This document shows positions 19,905-28,909 of a stretch of DNA of 64,000 nt, in pieces. The stretch spans positions 186,001 to 250,000 of the forward strand of contig NZ_CAOJCN010000003.1 in the NCBI RefSeq assembly GCF_948329515.1, in the 5' to 3' direction. The stretch's first letter is position 1; each line of letters begins with the position of its first letter. The notes under the pieces were generated by a model. That model worked only from the letters and a program-made list of their open reading frames with translations, did not search any database and had not been told where the DNA came from. Both the position numbers and the translations under genes were made by a program. Origin of the DNA: Cohnella rhizoplanae. Its GTDB lineage: Bacteria > Bacillota > Bacilli > Paenibacillales > Paenibacillaceae.

Positions 19905-19914
19905 CGATTTAAAT

Positions 19915-19951
19915 GGAGGGGCACTCGTTCGCTTGCGGACGGGTGCCTCTT
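19915..19951 (+). terminator. Terminator-like hairpin after the hybrid kinase
   Basis: GAGGGGCACTCGT pairs with ACGGGTGCCTCT through G-U wobbles, followed by a short T-rich tail (CTCTTCC). Confidence 0.6.
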
Positions 19952-20068
19952 CCGTTGCGTCCGAATAGAACGATGATCGCGTCCATACCGTCATGCGCAT
20001 AGTTGACCGGCAATGCCGCCGCATATACCTAAAGAGCGGCATAAGTGCGAATCGCAGGAGGATGAGGC

Positions 20069-20821
20069 GTGTACGGAAACAACAAGTTAGGCAAATACAG
20101 GATGCTGTTGAAGGAAAAGACGCTCGCGCGGCATCTGCCGCCGACTAAGCTGGCGACCCTGGCCCATGTCCGGGCCATGCTTCGTAAGTATCGCGCCGTC
20201 TACCTCAAGCCGAGCCATGGCACGGGCGGATCCGGCATCTTTAAGCTGTCGAGCGTCCAGGGCGGCTGCCAGCTTAGACACGGAACGCATAGCAGGGTTT
20301 ATTCGACGCTCGAGCAGGCATACTCGGCCTACGACAAGAGCCGGCCGAGAAAAACGTATCTCGTTCAGATGGGGATTCCGCTGCTCGGTTATCGGCGCCG
20401 CCCATTCGACCTGCGCGTCATGGTCCAGCGCAATCCGCGTCGGGAATGGGAAGCGACGGGCATCGTCGGCCGACTGGCCATGCCTGGCAAGGTCGTGACC
20501 AATTATCACAGCGGGGGCAGGCCGATGCCGGCGGAAACGCTGCTCGCGCCATCGATCGGGTCGGGCCGGATGAAAGTCTACCGGCTGCGGCTCGAGGCGC
20601 TTGGCCTTCGCGTCAGCCGGCATATGAGCGTCCATTTTCCCCGCTTCCAGGCTTACGGCATCGATATCGGCATCGATCGGAACCTGAAGCCCTGGATTAT
20701 CGAGGTGAATTCGCGCCCGGATAAGTCGATCTTTAACGCGTTGTCCGACAAGCGCATGTACCGCAAGATCATGCGTTACGGGCGGCAGTCATACGCAAGG
20801 GCGCATCGCGCCAAGCGTTAG
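20069..20821 (+). CDS. YheC/YheD-type ATP-grasp protein (spore-coat associated)
   Basis: The 250-residue protein starts at GTG 20069 after AGGAGGATGAGGC. It matches the YheCD ATP-grasp domain: glycine-rich KPSHGTGGSGIFKL near residue 50, the family motif RRRPFDLRVMVQRN near residue 110, and the metal-binding DIGIDRNLKPWIIEVNSRPD near residue 205. B. subtilis YheC and YheD are larger (over 350 residues) and associate with the spore coat; this copy is essentially the catalytic core. It is monocistronic, between two hairpins. It supports a spore-forming host. The ligated substrate is unknown for the family. Confidence 0.85.
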   Translation: MYGNNKLGKYRMLLKEKTLARHLPPTKLATLAHVRAMLRKYRAVYLKPSHGTGGSGIFKLSSVQGGCQLRHGTHSRVYSTLEQAYSAYDKSRPRKTYLVQMGIPLLGYRRRPFDLRVMVQRNPRREWEATGIVGRLAMPGKVVTNYHSGGRPMPAETLLAPSIGSGRMKVYRLRLEALGLRVSRHMSVHFPRFQAYGIDIGIDRNLKPWIIEVNSRPDKSIFNALSDKRMYRKIMRYGRQSYARAHRAKR

Positions 20822-20847
20822 CATTGTGCGCCCGCAAAGGAATATAG

Positions 20848-20876
20848 GGCCGCTTCCCTCCAAAAAGGAAGCGGCC
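20848..20876 (+). terminator. Terminator-like hairpin after the YheCD-type gene
   Basis: Perfect 10-bp stem GGCCGCTTCC / GGAAGCGGCC with a 9-base loop; T-tract weak. Confidence 0.65.
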
Positions 20877-21087
20877 GTCCTGCGTTGGAGAGACGACGGC
20901 ATAGGAATGAACAACTTTCATAGCTCAAAGACATACCATTTGCTGCTTTTCATAGTTACAATTTCCGCGTCGGCATGGCAGACTGTATCGCAGAGGGGGT
21001 GAAAAAGTCGAATCATCGCCATTAAAATGCAGGGCAATCCCGATTCCGTACCAACATACGACTCTAACAAAGCGAGGGAACGAACTG

Positions 21088-24000
21088 ATGAAGCAAGCAT
21101 GGCCAGGGACGCAACGAACAGGAACATGGAAGTCCAAGTTGTTCGGCTTGATATGCGCGGCGACGATCGTCGTACCGGTGATTCCGGCGCCGAGCGCGTT
21201 TGCCGCGACGATAAATGTAACCGCTTTCGGAGCGAACGGCGGCGACACGGCGGACGATCTGACCGCGATTCAGAACGCCGTCAATTCGGCGGCTAACGGC
21301 GATACCGTGTACCTGCCCGCGGGCACTTACTATCTGTCCGCCAACGTGAACGGCAAGACCGGCGTCAAGATCGCCGGCGCGGGACGCGATTCGACGACCG
21401 TGAAGCTGACGTCTGGTTCTTCCGCGGACAAGTTCTTCTATCTGCACAACGTGTCCAACGCGGAGATCGCGGACATGACGCTCGACGGCAACAGCAGCGC
21501 TACGCTGCTGTCGGCGATCACGTCCGAGTCGGGCGACGGGAACAAGATGCGTCATCTGCGGGTCAAGGATCTGGCCGCGTCCGCCGGCTTCGGTCCGTTC
21601 GCGCTGTACGGCATCGGATCCACGCATCTCGAGATCTCCGACAATATCGTGACGAATACCGGCGTGAACTCCGATTGGGGCGGCGGCGTCCGCGTCGGCT
21701 GGGGCTCGAGCTATGCCCTCATCGAGAACAACACGATCGCGGATACCGGCCGCGGCGGCATCTTCGTCAACGACGACAGCGCCTACGCGGTCGTACGGGG
21801 CAATACCGTGACGGGTACCGGTAAGAAGATGGAAGGGCTCGGCATCGAACTGCACACGAACGCCGACTACTCCATTATCGAGAACAACAACGTCGACCAT
21901 TGGATCAGCGCCGTGCGGTCCAAGTACATCGCCGTCCGCAACAATGTCGTCAAAGCGAACGACGGCTCCGTGGGCAACATGGGCCTCGAGGTCATGGTCG
22001 ATCACGGCGTTACGTCGGGCAACCTCGTCGACGGCGGTCAGCAGGTCGGCATGCAGCAGTCGCCGGGCACCGGCTACCAGCTGTGGAATTACAATACGGT
22101 GCAGAACATCGTCATGTGGGGCATGCAGCTCCAGGGCGCAGGGACCGGCGCGACGGAGCAGTACCAGTATTTCTACAAGAACACGTGGAAAAACGGAGCC
22201 GCGGGCAACCCGGCCGCCGCTTATCCGGGCTATGACGGCAATGCGGTCCGGATCCACGGGGATACGAAAAATATCGTTTTCGACAGCAACCAGATTCTGA
22301 ACAACGGCCGCAAGGCGATCGAGATCACGACGGCCTCCGGCACCGACCGGCTCAGCTTCGTCAATAATACGATTACGGGCAACGCCGGTCCGTCGATCGA
22401 CCAATATCCATCATCCGCGGCTGATCTGGAGTGGAGCGGCAACACGGTCAGCGGCAACGGCACGAACACGCAGCTTACGAGCCGCGGTTTTTCGGATCCC
22501 AAGCCGGTCGCGAACTTCACCGCGCCGCTGACGGTGCAGCTCGGTCAGCCGATCACGTTCACGAATACGTCGACCGACAACGGCACGATCGTAGAGAACC
22601 TGTGGGACCTCGGCGAAGGCCTCCCGGTGACGACGGCCAGCCCTACGTATACGTACCAGAAGGCGGGCACGTACAAGGTCATTCTCGGCGTCTGGGACAA
22701 CGGCGGCCGCGCGAGCGTCAAGGAGCAGACCGTCACGGTCAACGCCGGACCGCCCGACACGACGGCCCCCTCTGCGCCGGGCAGTCTGACCGCGCCGTCC
22801 AAGTCCAACGTGACGGTCAATCTCTCCTGGTCGGCGTCGACGGATAACGTAGCGGTCGTCGGCTACGACGTGTTCAAAGGCGGCGTACTGGTCGGCTCCA
22901 CCTCCGGCGCGACGACTTACACCGTGACCGGACTCACGCCGAGCACGGCCTACAGCTTCACGGTCAAGGCGAAGGACGCCTCCGGCAACGTCTCGGCGGC
23001 GAGCAATACGCTGAACGTCACGACGGATGCGGGCGACACGCAGGCGCCGACCGCGCCGACGGGATTGACTTCCCCTGCCAAGACGGATACGAGCGTCAGC
23101 CTGTCCTGGACGGGCTCGACCGACAACGTGGGCGTTACGGGCTATAACATTTACAACGGCGCCGCGTTGGCCGGCTCGACGACGGGCGCGAGCGCCACGT
23201 CCGTCACGTTGACCGGATTGCCGACGAACACGACCTTCTCGTTCACCGTCAAGGCGAAGGACGCCTCGAACAACCTGTCGGCCGCCAGCAACACGTTGAC
23301 GGTCACGACGGATCCGGCCGCGAACTGGGTGAACTGCGCAGGAGAAAACAACCTGTGCTCGTTCTCCGGCACGAAGCAAGTGCGTTACGGCGCCGCAGGG
23401 AGCTACGTCTACGGCACATACACGACTTCGGTCATGTGCTCCAACAACGCCTTCGGCACGGACCCTGCCCCTGGACAATACAAGACGTGCGACGTGAACC
23501 TCGCGGGCGGAAGCGGCGGAGACACCCAGGCGCCGACGGCGCCGAGCGGTCTGACGTCCCCGTCCAAGACCTCGTCCAGCGTGAGCCTGTCCTGGACCGC
23601 GTCGACGGACAACGTCGGCGTCACGGGCTACAATATTTACAACGGCGGCAGCCTCGCGGGCTCCACGACGGGCGCGACGACGTATACCGTCAGCGGCTTA
23701 AGCGCGAATACGGCGTATGCCTTCACCGTCAAGGCGAAGGATGCCGCGGGCAACCTGTCGGCGGCGAGCAGCACGCTTAACGTGACTACGAATGCGTCCT
23801 CCGACACGCAGGCGCCGACGGCGCCGAGCGGTCTGACGTCCCCGTCCAAGACCTCGTCCAGCGTGAACCTGTCCTGGACCGCGTCGACGGACAACGTCGG
23901 CGTCACGGGCTACGATATTTACAACGGCGGCAGCCTAGCCGGCTCTACGACGGGTGCAACGACGTTCACCGTGAACGGGTTGAGCGCGAGTACGGCGTAT

Positions 24001-24507
24001 ACGTTCACGGTCAAGGCGAAGGACGCGGCCGGCAACGTCTCTGCGGCGAGCGGCGCGCTGAGCGTCACGACGAACGCAGGCTCCACGCCGGCGAACGGAC
24101 TGATCGGCGCGTATTACGCAGGCAACTTCGGCACGCTGGCGATGACGCGCACCGACGCGACGGTCGACTTCGACTGGGGCGACGGCCGGCCTACGGGAGA
24201 CGTGCCGGGCGAGTGGTTCACGATTCGCTGGACCGGCAAGGTGCAGCCGCAGTATTCGGAGACGTACACCTTCTACACGGATACGGACGACGGCGTCCGG
24301 CTGTGGGTGAACGGCCAGCAGCTGATCAACAACTGGGTATCCATGAACGGCGAGCTTAGCGCCACGATCACGCTGACCGCCGGCACGAAGTACGATATCG
24401 TCATGGAATACCTGGAGAACGGCGGCAACGCCCATGCCAAGCTCTCCTGGTCCAGTGCTTCGCAGGCCAAGCAAGTCGTGCCGACGGGCCGGCTGTTCAC
24501 AAGCTGA
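21088..24507 (+). CDS. Giant secreted beta-helix protein with PKD, FN3 and PA14 domains
   Basis: The 1139-residue exported protein has a signal peptide ending near residue 39 (AFA/AT). Residues about 40-465 form a right-handed beta-helix of the pectate-lyase-3 type, opening NVTAFGANGGDTADDLTAIQ. Then follow a PKD domain (about 472-553, GEGLPVTTASPTYTYQKAG), two FN3 domains (556-645, 651-742), a cysteine-containing module (746-806, CAGENN, GTKQVRYGA), two near-identical FN3 domains (812-998) and a C-terminal PA14 domain (about 1004-1136, YTFYTDTDDGVRLWVNG). No cell-wall anchor is visible, so it is probably released or held by sugar binding. It is likely polysaccharide-active, but catalytic residues cannot be fixed. 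Its N-terminal half is closely related to that of the protein at 24804. Confidence 0.87.
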   Translation: MKQAWPGTQRTGTWKSKLFGLICAATIVVPVIPAPSAFAATINVTAFGANGGDTADDLTAIQNAVNSAANGDTVYLPAGTYYLSANVNGKTGVKIAGAGRDSTTVKLTSGSSADKFFYLHNVSNAEIADMTLDGNSSATLLSAITSESGDGNKMRHLRVKDLAASAGFGPFALYGIGSTHLEISDNIVTNTGVNSDWGGGVRVGWGSSYALIENNTIADTGRGGIFVNDDSAYAVVRGNTVTGTGKKMEGLGIELHTNADYSIIENNNVDHWISAVRSKYIAVRNNVVKANDGSVGNMGLEVMVDHGVTSGNLVDGGQQVGMQQSPGTGYQLWNYNTVQNIVMWGMQLQGAGTGATEQYQYFYKNTWKNGAAGNPAAAYPGYDGNAVRIHGDTKNIVFDSNQILNNGRKAIEITTASGTDRLSFVNNTITGNAGPSIDQYPSSAADLEWSGNTVSGNGTNTQLTSRGFSDPKPVANFTAPLTVQLGQPITFTNTSTDNGTIVENLWDLGEGLPVTTASPTYTYQKAGTYKVILGVWDNGGRASVKEQTVTVNAGPPDTTAPSAPGSLTAPSKSNVTVNLSWSASTDNVAVVGYDVFKGGVLVGSTSGATTYTVTGLTPSTAYSFTVKAKDASGNVSAASNTLNVTTDAGDTQAPTAPTGLTSPAKTDTSVSLSWTGSTDNVGVTGYNIYNGAALAGSTTGASATSVTLTGLPTNTTFSFTVKAKDASNNLSAASNTLTVTTDPAANWVNCAGENNLCSFSGTKQVRYGAAGSYVYGTYTTSVMCSNNAFGTDPAPGQYKTCDVNLAGGSGGDTQAPTAPSGLTSPSKTSSSVSLSWTASTDNVGVTGYNIYNGGSLAGSTTGATTYTVSGLSANTAYAFTVKAKDAAGNLSAASSTLNVTTNASSDTQAPTAPSGLTSPSKTSSSVNLSWTASTDNVGVTGYDIYNGGSLAGSTTGATTFTVNGLSASTAYTFTVKAKDAAGNVSAASGALSVTTNAGSTPANGLIGAYYAGNFGTLAMTRTDATVDFDWGDGRPTGDVPGEWFTIRWTGKVQPQYSETYTFYTDTDDGVRLWVNGQQLINNWVSMNGELSATITLTAGTKYDIVMEYLENGGNAHAKLSWSSASQAKQVVPTGRLFTS
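23521..24084 (+). repeat. Tandem 282-bp direct repeat encoding FN3 units 3 and 4
   Basis: Two in-frame copies start at 23521 and 23803, 282 bp (94 codons) apart. Over the first 150 or so bases they differ at only a handful of positions, mostly silent, indicating recent duplication or gene conversion inside the gene. Confidence 0.85.
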
Positions 24508-24551
24508 TCTTAAAGCTCAAGACCCGAGCTAATCGGCAGGAGTGATCCAGG

Positions 24552-24592
24552 CAAGCCGGTTCCGGCGCAGCGCGCCGGAGTCGGCTTGTTTT
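24552..24592 (+). terminator. Rho-independent terminator after the first giant beta-helix gene
   Basis: CAAGCCGGTTCCGGCGC pairs with GCGCCGGAGTCGGCTTG (internal mismatches), followed by TTTT. Confidence 0.85.
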
Positions 24593-24803
24593 AGTCATTC
24601 GGCGCCGGGAGAGGAAGTCGGATATTTCATAGTCGTCACCGATAGTTTTTCGAATTTTTTACTGTCGTTTCCATTTCCTGCGCGTGGGATAATCTCGGGC
24701 GAAGGGAGGTGAAGGCGCTTCGCATGACCATGGCCGATCGTGCCATGCGGCATCCGGATCAGTCAGCCGATCGATAGCTTGATTCGAGAGGAGCTCGAGA
24801 TTA

Positions 24804-27800
24804 ATGAGGAAAGCACGGGCAAGAAAGCCAGGTTTCAAGGTAGGCGCCGTTTTGCTGGCGCTCGCTACGCTGCTGCCGGTCGTCCCGATGCCGGCCGCTT
24901 TTGCCGCGACGCTAAATGTAACCGCTTACGGAGCGAACGGCGGGGACACGTCGGACGACCTGCAGGGGATTACGAACGCCATCGCGGCGGCCGCGAGCGG
25001 GGACACGGTTTATTTCCCGTCCGGCACGTATTACATCAGCAGTACGATCAATGCCAAGTCGGGGATCAAGCTGATCGGGCAGAGCAGGGACAACACGATC
25101 ATCAAGTACAGCGGCACCGCGGACAACAACATGATCACGCTCAGCAATACGACGGGCGTCGAGGTGGCGCAGCTGACGCTGGACGGCAACAACAATACGC
25201 ACATCGTCGCCGGCATCATGGGCGAGCCCGGCAGCAGCCACAATATTCATCATAATCATATCAAGGACTTGGTCAAAGCCGACGGATTCGCGCCGTTCGG
25301 CATCCTCCTGTCGGCCACGGACAACGCCACGATCGCGGACAACACGTTCACCAATATCGGCGTCAATTCCACTTGGGGCGGGGCGATCCGCGCGGGCTGG
25401 AACTCCAACAACACGAAGATCCTGCGCAATACGATCGCCAATACGGGCCGCGGCGGCATCTTCGCCAACGATACGTGCAACGGCGTCGTGATCCAGAACA
25501 ACACGATCACGGGCTCGGGCTTGCACGAGCACGGATTGTCGATCGAACTGCACACGAGCTGCAACAATTCCGTGATCGAGGACAACAACGTCGACCACTG
25601 GATCAGCGCGGTGCGGTCGGCCTACGTCGCGGTCAGGCGCAATACCGTCCACACGACGGACGGGACCGTGCAGGGCATGGGACTCGAGGTGATGGTCGAC
25701 CACGGTGTCACGACGGACAATCTGGTGGACGGCGGACAGCAAGTCGGCATGCAGCAGTCCCCGGGCACCGGCTACCAGTATTGGGGCTACAACACGGTGC
25801 AGAACATGGTCATGTGGGGCATGCAGCTGCAGGGCGCCGATACGGGAGAAGTCGAGCAGTACCAATATTTCTATAAAAATATCTTCAAAGACGGACCGCT
25901 CGGCCATCCCGCAGCCGCCTATCCGGGCTACGACGGAAACGCCGTCCGGATTCACGGCAACTCGCGGAATCTGACCTTCGACAGCAACCAAATCGTCAAC
26001 AACGGACGCAAAGCGATCGAGATCACGACCGCTTCGGGCACCGACCGGCTAAGCTTTATCAATAATGTCATCACGGGCAACGGCGGCCCGTCGATCGACC
26101 AGTACCCGTCGTCGGCCGCGGATCTGGAATGGAGCAACAACACGGTCAGCGGAAACGGCACCAACACGCAGCTGGTCAGCCGCGGCTTCGCCGATCCGAA
26201 GCCGGTGGCGAACTTCAGCGCGCCGCTCAGCGTGCAGCTGGGGCAATCCGTCACGTTCACGAACGCCTCCACGGATAACGGCACCATTGCGGAGAATCTG
26301 TGGGATCTCGGAGAGGGGCCGCCCGTAAACGCGGTAAGCCCGACGTATACCTACCAGAAAGCCGGCATCTACCGGGTGACGCTCGTCGTGTGGGACAACG
26401 GCGGCCGCGCGAGCCTGAAGGAGCAGACGATCAACGTCTACGCAGGCCCGCCGGATACGCAGGCGCCGACGGCGCCTGCGTTGTCCTCGCCGTCCAAGTC
26501 CAACGTAACGGTCGATCTCTCCTGGTCCGGCGCCTCGGATAACGTCGGCATCGTCGGCTATGACGTGTACAAGGGCGGCCAGCTCGTCGGCTCTACATCC
26601 GGAGCGGGCGCTACGGCCTATACGGCGACCGGACTTACTCCGAGTACGGCATACAGCTTCACGGTCAAGGCGAAGGATGCGGCCGGCAACGTCTCCGCGG
26701 CCAGCAACGCGGTGAACGTCACGACCGATGCCGGCGACACGCAGCCGCCGACCGCGCCGACGAACCTGGCTTCCACCGGCAAGACGGATACGAGCGTCAG
26801 CCTATCCTGGTCCGCTTCATCGGACAACATGGGCGTGAGCGGCTACGACGTATATTACGGCACGACGCTCGCAGGGTCCACGACCGGACCGAGCGGCACG
26901 ACGTTCGTGGCTAGCGGCCTCGCGCCGAATACGGCCTATACGTTCACGGTTAAGGCGAAGGACGCCTCGAACAACGTCTCCGCGGCCAGCAATGGCGTCA
27001 CGGTCACGACGGAGCCGCTCGCCAACTGGACGCTGTGCGCGGGCGAGAACAATACGTGCAGCTTCACGGGCACCAAGCAGGTGCGCTTCGGGGCGAATGG
27101 CAGCTACGCCTACGGCACGTTCACGAATTCCGTGATGTGCTCCACGAACCAATTCGGCGATCCGGCTCCGGGTTATTACAAGTCCTGCGAGGTTAATCTG
27201 GCCGGCACCGGCGGAGGCGGGGACACCCAGGCGCCGACCGCGCCGACGGGCTTGACCTCACCGTCCAAGACGGCGACGAGCGTCAATCTCTCCTGGACGG
27301 CGTCGACCGACAATGTCGCCGTTACGGGATACGACGTGTACAACGGGCAGACGCTCGCGGGAACCGTGACGTCCGGCACGACGTTCACGGTGTCCGGCTT
27401 GACCGCGAACACCGCCTATACGTTCACCGTCAAGGCGAAGGATGCGGCGGGCAACGTTTCCCTCCCGAGCAGCGCGCTTAGCGTCACGACGAATGCTTCG
27501 ACGGATACGACTGCGCCTTCTGCGCCGACCGGGCTGTCATCGCCGTCCAAGACGAGCACGAGCGTCAATCTGGCGTGGACGGCTTCGACCGACAATGTCG
27601 GCGTGGTCGGCTACGACGTTTACAACGGTTCCAATCTCGCCGGCACCACGGCTTCGACGACGTTCACGGTGACGGGACTCACGGCCGGTACGGCCTACAG
27701 CTTCACGGTCAAGGCAAAGGACGCGGCGGGCAACGTATCGGCCGCCAGCGGCGCGACGAACGTCACGACCGATGCGGGCTCGACGGCGAACTGGGTATTT

Positions 27801-28748
27801 TGTGCCGGCGAGAATAATACCTGCACCTTTACAGGAACGAAGGAAGTGCGGTACGGCGCGAACGGCAGCTACAATTACGGCACGTACACCAATTCCGTGT
27901 TCTGCGGCAACAGCACCTTCGGCGATCCGATCTCGGGCACGTATAAGACTTGCGAGGTGAACATGGGCGGCTCCGGCAGCGGCGGCGGCGACACGCAAGC
28001 GCCGTCAGCGCCTGGAAGCCTGACTTCGCCTTCGAAAACGTCCACGAGCGTCAGCCTTACCTGGGCCGCGTCGACCGATAACGTCGGCGTGACGGGCTAC
28101 GAAGTGTACAACGGCGTATCGCTGGCCGGGACGACGTCCGGCACTTCCTTCACGGTAAGCGGATTGTCCGCAAGTACGGCATATTCATTCACGGTGAAGG
28201 CGAAGGACGCTGCGGGCAACACGTCGGCGGCTAGCGGCGCGCTGAGCGTCACGACCGACGCCTCCTCCGGCGGCGGCAGCGGCAGCGTCGTCCGTGAGTA
28301 TTGGACGGGAATTTCCGGCACTTCCGTGTCTACGATTCCGACCGGTACGACCCCTAGCGGCACGGGGACGCTGACCAGCCTGGAAGCGCCGACCGACTGG
28401 GGAGATAACTACGGCACGCGCATTCGCGGCTATATTACCCCGACGACGTCAGGCTCGTACACGTTCTACATTGCGGGCGACGACGAGTGCCAGCTTTACT
28501 TGAGCACGAACAACAGCCCGTCGAACAAAGCCATGATCGCGAACGTTTACGAGTATACGGGCGTTAGAGAGTGGAACAAGTATACGACGCAGCAATCCGG
28601 CGCGGTGACGCTGACCGCCGGGCAGCCGTATTATTTCGAAGTGCTGCACAAGGAAGGCGGAGGCGGCGATAATCTGGCGGTAGGCTGGACGGGACCGGGT
28701 ATCTCGACGATCACGGTGGTCGGCGGCTCTTATCTTTCCGCTTACTGA
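24804..28748 (+). CDS. Giant secreted beta-helix protein with PKD, five FN3, two Cys-modules and PA14
   Basis: The 1314-residue exported protein is a paralogue of the one at 21088. The signal peptide ends near residue 34 (AFA). Residues about 36-460 are the beta-helix (NVTAYGANGGDTSDDLQGI), then PKD (465-548), FN3 (550-640), FN3 (644-738), cysteine module (741-800, CAGENNTCSF), FN3 (806-899), FN3 (900-992), a second cysteine module (995-1055, CAGENNTCTF), FN3 (1063-1155) and a PA14 domain (about 1163-1312, YTFYIAGDDECQLYLS). Beta-helix blocks such as VMVDHGVT and GGQQVGMQQSPGTGYQ are shared almost exactly with the paralogue. It is probably an extracellular glycan-degrading or glycan-binding protein. 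Enzyme class and substrate are not deducible from sequence alone. Confidence 0.87.
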   Translation: MRKARARKPGFKVGAVLLALATLLPVVPMPAAFAATLNVTAYGANGGDTSDDLQGITNAIAAAASGDTVYFPSGTYYISSTINAKSGIKLIGQSRDNTIIKYSGTADNNMITLSNTTGVEVAQLTLDGNNNTHIVAGIMGEPGSSHNIHHNHIKDLVKADGFAPFGILLSATDNATIADNTFTNIGVNSTWGGAIRAGWNSNNTKILRNTIANTGRGGIFANDTCNGVVIQNNTITGSGLHEHGLSIELHTSCNNSVIEDNNVDHWISAVRSAYVAVRRNTVHTTDGTVQGMGLEVMVDHGVTTDNLVDGGQQVGMQQSPGTGYQYWGYNTVQNMVMWGMQLQGADTGEVEQYQYFYKNIFKDGPLGHPAAAYPGYDGNAVRIHGNSRNLTFDSNQIVNNGRKAIEITTASGTDRLSFINNVITGNGGPSIDQYPSSAADLEWSNNTVSGNGTNTQLVSRGFADPKPVANFSAPLSVQLGQSVTFTNASTDNGTIAENLWDLGEGPPVNAVSPTYTYQKAGIYRVTLVVWDNGGRASLKEQTINVYAGPPDTQAPTAPALSSPSKSNVTVDLSWSGASDNVGIVGYDVYKGGQLVGSTSGAGATAYTATGLTPSTAYSFTVKAKDAAGNVSAASNAVNVTTDAGDTQPPTAPTNLASTGKTDTSVSLSWSASSDNMGVSGYDVYYGTTLAGSTTGPSGTTFVASGLAPNTAYTFTVKAKDASNNVSAASNGVTVTTEPLANWTLCAGENNTCSFTGTKQVRFGANGSYAYGTFTNSVMCSTNQFGDPAPGYYKSCEVNLAGTGGGGDTQAPTAPTGLTSPSKTATSVNLSWTASTDNVAVTGYDVYNGQTLAGTVTSGTTFTVSGLTANTAYTFTVKAKDAAGNVSLPSSALSVTTNASTDTTAPSAPTGLSSPSKTSTSVNLAWTASTDNVGVVGYDVYNGSNLAGTTASTTFTVTGLTAGTAYSFTVKAKDAAGNVSAASGATNVTTDAGSTANWVFCAGENNTCTFTGTKEVRYGANGSYNYGTYTNSVFCGNSTFGDPISGTYKTCEVNMGGSGSGGGDTQAPSAPGSLTSPSKTSTSVSLTWAASTDNVGVTGYEVYNGVSLAGTTSGTSFTVSGLSASTAYSFTVKAKDAAGNTSAASGALSVTTDASSGGGSGSVVREYWTGISGTSVSTIPTGTTPSGTGTLTSLEAPTDWGDNYGTRIRGYITPTTSGSYTFYIAGDDECQLYLSTNNSPSNKAMIANVYEYTGVREWNKYTTQQSGAVTLTAGQPYYFEVLHKEGGGGDNLAVGWTGPGISTITVVGGSYLSAY

Positions 28749-28776
28749 TCGAGGAGAGGGTATATAAAGCGCATTA

Positions 28777-28814
28777 AGACGCTTGACGCGGCTCTTCCGC
28801 GTCAGGCGTCTTTT
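28777..28814 (+). terminator. Rho-independent terminator after the second giant beta-helix gene
   Basis: A long stem (AGACGC-TTGACGCGG with CCGCGTCA-GGCGTCT) and a five-base loop are followed by TTTT. Confidence 0.88.
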
Positions 28815-28909
28815 GGCGCGCGCGAAAAACAAGGCCGCCATAAACGCGGAAAAGTGATATGTTTATGAGGGAACGTTGGAGGACATCGCGAAAGGGTGGA
28901 TGGCAACCG

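Noticed and set aside
21064..22404. 446-codon open frame on the minus strand
   Set aside because: Antisense to the first giant beta-helix gene, without start signal or plausible protein features.
28859..28909. Upstream ATG for the alditol oxidase-type gene
   Set aside because: The added residues (MFMRERWRTSRK) are not typical of the family; the ATG at 28910 gives the usual length, though the upstream start cannot be fully excluded.
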